From Enoplolaimus lenunculus (lineage: Eukaryota; Nematoda; Enoplea; Enoplida; Thoracostomopsidae): a stretch of 64,000 bases of DNA. Below the pieces are notes generated by a model. The model had not been told where the DNA came from, did not search any database, and saw only the letters and a program-made list of their open reading frames with translations. The stretch is taken from assembly GCA_030248215.1 (NCBI GenBank), contig JASANG010000302.1, positions 1 through 64,000 on the forward strand, written 5' to 3'. The position numbers were made by a program, and so were the translations under genes. This document shows, one piece after another, positions 59,655-64,000 of this stretch. Each line of letters starts with the position of its first letter. Within the stretch, counting starts at the first letter, position 1.

Positions 59655-59884
59655 CACTGTAAATTTCAGTGAGTTGATTTTAACTCAGAATGAGTTGAAT
59701 CACTCAGTCTGAGTGAGGACTTTCAGAACTCAGAAATTTGAGTTGGTTCAATTCATTCTGAGTTAATTAATCAACTCTCTCAGGGTCAACTCAACTCAGA
59801 GTGAGTTAATATTTACTGATATTAATTCAGTAATAACCAACTCGCTAGCTGAATTGATTAATCAACTCATTGGAATTTACAGTG
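59655..59884. mobile_element. MITE, TA-type, ends CACTGTAAATTTCAGTGAG
   Basis: TA on both sides (59653-59654 and 59885-59886); inverted ends; internal TGAGTT/AACTCA words as in 13492-13741. Confidence 0.88.
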
Positions 59885-60378
59885 TAAAGTAGCTGTTGAC
59901 AGGAATAGGTTTGAAGTTATAAGTGTAGACAACTACTATTAAAAATAATACGAAATTTTGCTAAAAATCTTGTTTTAAGATTTTCAAAGCACTGACTGTT
60001 GCAAACTCTTCTTAGAGGAGCTGTCGCTGAAAAATTAAGGAATAGACCGTTCAGGGCAGTCGTCTACGGTCGACGTGAAATTGCACACCTCGTACTCTTG
60101 TGGACGGCGCGTACCAAAGTAAACATGGATGGGTTGAACACGACTACAATCTCTCTGCCAGTGTCCCAGAGATGTGCCTTTCGGTATTGACTATTGACAG
60201 CGTATTATAAGCAGCCAGTTACTGGCACTAACGCCTTCAAATCGGTTCTCGGCATCTGCAGTATTCGTAATTCGTGATTTTAAACAATGACTTCAATCCG
60301 ATGAAGCGTAGGAACTTCGGCCTATTTTTAGAATAAATTTTCGTTGTATTCGTAAGTATTTCGGGCCATAGAACCGTG
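59885..60378. other. Non-coding, nothing recognised
   Basis: One open frame of about 60 codons at 59999-60190 has no recognisable feature. Confidence 0.35.
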
Positions 60379-60592
60379 GGCCCATGTATAGAACAGGGCC
60401 GGATCGTTTTCCAGAGGGGCTATATTAATAGAGTCAGTTTAAGCTTTAGACTAATTTTTTTACTTAGACTTAGACTTAGGCTTATAGGCTTTTAGGCTTA
60501 GGAATAGGTTCATCTATACGCTTACGCTTAGGATTAGGCTTAGGCTTAGGAATATGCTATTACTAGTTCCGGCCCTATTCTATACATGGGCC
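60379..60592. mobile_element. Telomere-like MITE, near-complete copy
   Basis: Left end GGCCCATGTATAGAACAGGG, right end its near-exact complement (CCCTATTCTATACATGGGCC). Flanks GAACCGTG/GAACACTG look like an aged 8-bp duplication. The core contains TTAGGCTTAGGC-type repeats in inverted order relative to 63303-63509. Confidence 0.9.
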
Positions 60593-61103
60593 GAACACTG
60601 CATATACAAAATCTGAACACTTTTCTATGTATCGAAACGTACAGCTGCCAGTTTTGTAATATATTCTGGATTCGCCGCTATTGCAGTGTACCTAAGAAAT
60701 TCCGCATACAAGCATGGTGTCATCAAAGTTTTTCAGCATTGACGCTTTGAACTTTGACACATCGTTATCTTAAATAAATGACTTGATAGTAGTGCTTTGT
60801 ACGTGTTTGGGTTTTTTTAGAAAACGCGACAAATGCTTAAGAAATTAGTTGCAAACTTGAAAAATATATGCTACAACGGGTTCAAAAAATTTTGTACAAC
60901 TTGCACGTACAAATTCACAAAATTGCAAGCGTGCAATTGCACTCTGCACTTAATTCTGGCGATAAAAACTTGCACGTGTGAATGATGCTTAATTCAATAC
61001 GTTGTTTTTATGTACTGGCAAGTGTTTTTTATTGAAACTAGCGATTCTTCGAAGGATTGTTTGTCTTTTACTTCTCAAGGTTAAGAAACCACAGTAAAAC
61101 ATA
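60593..61103. other. Non-coding; degenerate inverted-repeat remnant at about 60895-60990
   Basis: TTGCACGTACAAATTCACAA and AACTTGCACGTGTGAATGAT resemble the ends of the element at 22113-22390. Confidence 0.4.
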
Positions 61104-61298
61104 CACTGCAAAAGTGAGCAAATTGACTCTCTCCGAAATCGGCCTTTCTTGACTAACACAAACTGAGCCAAAATTCGACTCCGCCAGAGTCACATTGAGT
61201 TGAATTTGAATCAGGCGGAGTCAACTTTTGACTCAGTTTGTGTAGTCAAGAAAAGCCTATTTCGTAATGAGTCAATTTGACTCACTATTTTTGCAGTG
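61104..61298. mobile_element. MITE, TA-type, ends CACTGCAAAA, just upstream of ferritin
   Basis: TA duplication at 61102-61103 and 61299-61300; inverted GAGTCAAATTGACTC-type words. It ends 42 bp before the splice acceptor that precedes the ferritin start. Confidence 0.85.
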
Positions 61299-61321
61299 TA
61301 TATCTCTATGCCTCAGTGCTT

Positions 61322-61340
61322 TCTTTATTTCTTATTACAG
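61322..61340 (+). promoter_or_regulatory. 3' splice acceptor 22 nt before the ferritin ATG (spliced-leader or 5' UTR intron)
   Basis: Pyrimidine-rich TTTATTTCTTATTACAG precedes a 22-nt leader and the ATG at 61363. In nematodes such an acceptor is often a trans-splice site. The cuticlin gene has the same spacing (AG at 14783, ATG at 14806). A conventional 5' UTR intron is equally possible. Confidence 0.5.
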
Positions 61341-61362
61341 GATTTGTTCTCTACTCTAAACC

Positions 61363-63793
61363 ATGGGTTACTTACTTTACGTAATAGCTTTGATGTTATG
61401 GCTAACTACAGCGCTGGCCAATCATTGTCCAGACAAAAATTGTCAGTTCGCCGAAAATGGTAATATTTCGAAATTTTATGAGTAAAATCAGACATTGGTT
61501 AAGCTGTTTAAAAGCATAAAGTTTGAAATATTAATTTTTAACTTAAATTCAAGTATTTACACGTACTGGTCAATGTAAAGAACAGGGGCAGAACAGTATT
61601 ATAAGCATATTCCTAAGTCTATGCCTAAACGAAGCAAAAAAATTAGTCTAAAGCTTTAGCTTACTCTATTCTAGTCCCACGCAAAAACTCTCCGCCCCGA
61701 AGAGACTGTTATGTAGCAGCTGGTCGTTGCATGTGCCAATGTTCTCTAGTGCTGAGTCCGTTTTGCTGGAATAGCATTACCTCATCCAAATTGCTAACTT
61801 TTTCTCTAAACAGTTAGATTATAAAACGATTGTGTCAAATGTCACAAAATTGCAATGCATTTAATTTTGACTAACGTTTAAGAAATTACGTTCTAATAAG
61901 TTAAATTTGAATCTACTGGATTTAAATCAGAATATAAACCTTTTATCTTTCATTTTTGCCTTGAAGAATCGGTGGGTGCAGTATTTGTTGTACACTGTAA
62001 ACTCCAATTAGTTGATATATCGAGTCAGAACAAACTAGACATTTCTTGTTATTTCTGAGTTATTACCTGTCAATATTAACTCTTAGTTGTTAAAATTTCG
62101 GGCTACCTGATTAATTAATTCATAATGAGTTTAAACAATTCACAATTCTGAGTTCGGAAAGACAAAGTTCAGAGTTCAAACTTCTGATTGAATCCAACTG
62201 ATTCTGAGTTTAAACCAGCTCACTGGTGTTCGCAGTGTACGCGACAGAACACATTTTTTCACGGTGTTGCTTTTAGAGATAAACAGTAATAGCCGATACG
62301 CGCACGTCCCCTGGAAGCTGGAAAGTTATAACGAATACACTTTAACGCCTGACATCGAGCGCTTGCTTAACAAACAGATAAATATGGAATTCGAAGCGTT
62401 TTATACTTACACTTCAATGGTAAATTAGCTGATTTTACGTACCTACTGCAGTGACACGGATAAGAGGATGGGGGTTAATAAGAGAGCTCCGCATTTTGAG
62501 TCCCAATTAATAGAAGTTCGTATCGCTAATAAGAGTCCATAAGCTGATAGAGTCCTTTAAACCCAAATTATAGTTCAGAAATGTCAATTATCCCTAATTG
62601 TAGCTCATAAATGAATCCAGGAACAAATACAGCTGAGCTCAAAACTTTAAAGCGTACTTATGTTTTGAACGTACATTCCTAAGTAGAACGTTGTATTATC
62701 GCTCAATGTTTTAATACAAGACAAATAAACGTTTAATTCAACGGATTGTTGCAATACCGGATATATATCGTACGTAACGAAGGGCGGTGGCGGGCGTGTC
62801 AAAAATTAAAACAGTCCGTAAAACGAATAACAGGGGGGTACCCTCTGAAGAGGCCAATAAATATCAGTCCCCCTCTTATTCGGCTTAGTACAGTAGTTAT
62901 TTGAATATGAATACACGGCTGTTACCGCTGTTCGGTGAATGCAGATAAAATTAAACTTGATAAAGTGGTGTACGCCTTTTCAATTGTGTACATTACACTC
63001 AACTAGTCTAGTCTATCCTGGACTCGCTATTATCAGATGGGTTAAAAGTTTAACTTTATCTCGATTCCGACTATTAAGAAATAGTCAAGCAAGCATATAA
63101 AACTTTTGTATCGATGTTCTTGATATTAGTTAAGAGTATAAGCCATACAGAACCCTGTAGGAAACGGGCTCGAACCCACGGTATCCGGATAACGAATTTG
63201 GTGCTGTAACCACTGAGCGACGCAACCATGTAAACGTTTCGCTACAATCGTTCCATATACAGTAAATATTTTACTACAAGATACGTCTATGAATACGCAG
63301 TGGGTCAATGTAAAGAACAGGGGCGGAACAGTATTATAAGCATATTCCTAAGTCTAAGGCTAAGCCTAAGCGTAAGAATGAGCGTAAGAATGAGCATATT
63401 CCTAAGCCGAAGCGTAAGCCTAAGCCAGGCAAAGCAATGGTGTAAAGCCTTAAGCTTACTCTATTGCAGTCCCACAGAAAACCGTTCCGCCCCTGATCTT
63501 TACATGGGCTTGCAGTGGAACCGTAGAGACAGGACAGCGTCTCACAAATTTCCCAACCGATTCTGCTGGCTAAATGCTAAGTTAAAAGCACAATACAGAG
63601 ATCTTAATTGAATTTGTTTACGTTTTAGGCGTTCTTCTTTAGTCGCGACAATATTGCACTGAATGGTTTTCATGAATTTTTCAAAAAATCTGCGTCCGAA
63701 GAAATATCACACGCTCATCAGTTGATGTCACACATGAATGATCGTGGATCGAAGATAAGATTAGGGAAACTGTCTGTTGCATGTGCTGGAAAT
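61363..63793 (+). CDS. Secreted ferritin, H-type-like, 5' three exons (gene continues beyond the window)
   Basis: Exons 61363-61459, 62277-62419 and 63629-63793 join in frame (phases 1, 0, 0; GT-AG borders), giving the first 135 residues. Ferritins form 24-subunit shells that oxidise and store iron. Seen: signal peptide MGYLLYVIALMLWLTTALA; a short Cys-containing N-terminal segment (CPDKNC); helix A with LLNKQINMEFEAFYTYTSM, holding the ferroxidase Glu and Tyr; helix B with FHEFFKKSASEEISHAHQLM, holding the EExxH metal ligands; then MNDRGSKIRL. The second half (helices C-E) lies outside. Iron-binding residues in the visible half are those of an H chain. Well-known nematode ferritins FTN-1/2 are cytosolic, so the signal peptide is unusual. 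All three introns carry MITEs. Confidence 0.93.
61568..61705. mobile_element. Telomere-like MITE, shortened core (ferritin intron 1)
   Basis: Left GGTCAATGTAAAGAACAGGG, right CTCCGCCCCGAAGAG remnant; only a few CCTAAG words are left. Confidence 0.7.
61993..62237. mobile_element. MITE, TA-type, ends CACTGTAAACTCC (ferritin intron 1)
   Basis: TA at 61991-61992 and 62238-62239; diverged copy of the 59655 family. It ends 39 bp before exon 2. Confidence 0.78.
62446..62893. mobile_element. MITE, TA-type, CTGCAGTGACACGGATAAGA (ferritin intron 2)
   Basis: TA at 62444-62445 and 62894-62895; right end CCCCCTCTTATTCGGCTTAG. It starts 27 bp after the exon 2 donor. Confidence 0.83.
63140..63235 (-). repeat. 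tRNA-derived SINE head (ferritin intron 2)
   Basis: On the minus strand: A box CGCTCAGTGGTTACAGCA and B box GGGTTCGAGCCC at tRNA distance. The anticodon and acceptor stems do not form a regular tRNA, so it is called SINE-like rather than a tRNA gene. Confidence 0.55.
63303..63509. mobile_element. Telomere-like MITE (ferritin intron 2)
   Basis: Left GGTCAATGTAAAGAACAGGG, right CCCCTGATCTTTACATGGGC. Flanks ACGCAGTG/TTGCAGTG suggest an aged 8-bp duplication. The core has GCCTAA/GCGTAA hexamers, then the tail AAAGCCTTAAGCTTACTCTA. Confidence 0.88.
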
Positions 63794-63806
63794 GTTAGTT
63801 TTTTTG

Positions 63807-64000
63807 GGCCAATGTATAGAACAGGGGCGGAACAGTATTATAAGCATATTCCTAAGCCGAAGTCTAAGCCTAAGCCTAAACCTAAGCGTAAGAATGATCA
63901 TATTCCTAAGCTTAACCCTAAGCCTAAGCTTAACCCTAAGCCTAAGCTTAACCCTAAGCCTAAGCTTAACCCTAAGCCTAAGCTTAGGCGTAATAATGAG
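63807..64000. mobile_element. Telomere-like MITE with 18-bp higher-order repeat (ferritin intron 3, cut by window end)
   Basis: Left GGCCAATGTATAGAACAGGG. The core changes from GCCTAA hexamers to at least four copies of an 18-bp unit CCTAAGCTTAACCCTAAG (about 63906-63985). Confidence 0.85.

Noticed and set aside
61285-61362. Iron-responsive element before ferritin
   Set aside because: The CAGTG word at 61294-61298 is the end of a MITE upstream of the splice acceptor; the 22-nt leader has no stem-loop.
63140-63235. Functional tRNA gene on the minus strand
   Set aside because: A and B boxes are present, but anticodon and acceptor stems do not pair; better read as a SINE head.

Overview
The window looks like nuclear DNA of a nematode. 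The evidence is a cuticlin-1-like ZP-domain gene, an akap-1-type KH/Tudor gene, and many interstitial stretches of TTAGGC/GCCTAA, the nematode telomere hexamer. Introns of 0.4-10 kb packed with small inverted-repeat transposons suggest a large, repeat-rich genome, unlike compact Caenorhabditis. I cannot name the species.

Layout. 1-11.5 kb: two incomplete Ty3/gypsy (Metaviridae) copies in opposite orientation, almost identical over the shared part, joined through a low-complexity centre (about 3.17-3.62 kb). A repeat-rich leader and a probable LTR region follow the minus-strand copy. 11.6-14.8 kb: low-complexity DNA, non-coding DNA and a MITE. 14,806-21,197 (+): a complete six-exon cuticlin-like gene of 393 codons. 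21.2-32.2 kb: non-coding DNA with MITEs, a 157-bp tandem repeat and a three-level transposon nest. 32,202-52,504 (-): akap-1-like gene (mitochondrial-anchor exon, Ser-rich exon, KH domain over two exons, Tudor domain, long C-terminal exon) over about 20 kb. One of its introns holds a 2-kb 18-bp minisatellite. 52.5-61.3 kb: MITE-dense intergenic DNA, including a cluster of tRNA-Gly-derived inverted-repeat elements; one is split by a 2.16-kb MITE that carries a 2-kb minisatellite. 61,363 to the end (+): the first three coding exons of a secreted, H-type-like ferritin, running off the window.

The three host genes are unrelated in function: cuticle matrix, mitochondrial surface scaffold and iron storage. 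What unifies the window is its transposons. Several non-autonomous families with 8-bp target duplications (hAT-like, ends CAGGGTGCAACCGG or GGCCCATGT) or TA duplications (Tc1/mariner-like, ends CACTGCAAAA, CACTGTAAA or CTGTAGTGAC) fill the introns, some within about 12-30 bp of splice sites. The GGCC-ended family repeatedly carries internal tandem repeats: telomere-like GCCTAA in one subfamily, and in another a 9-mer already present in a short copy that has grown to about 2 kb.
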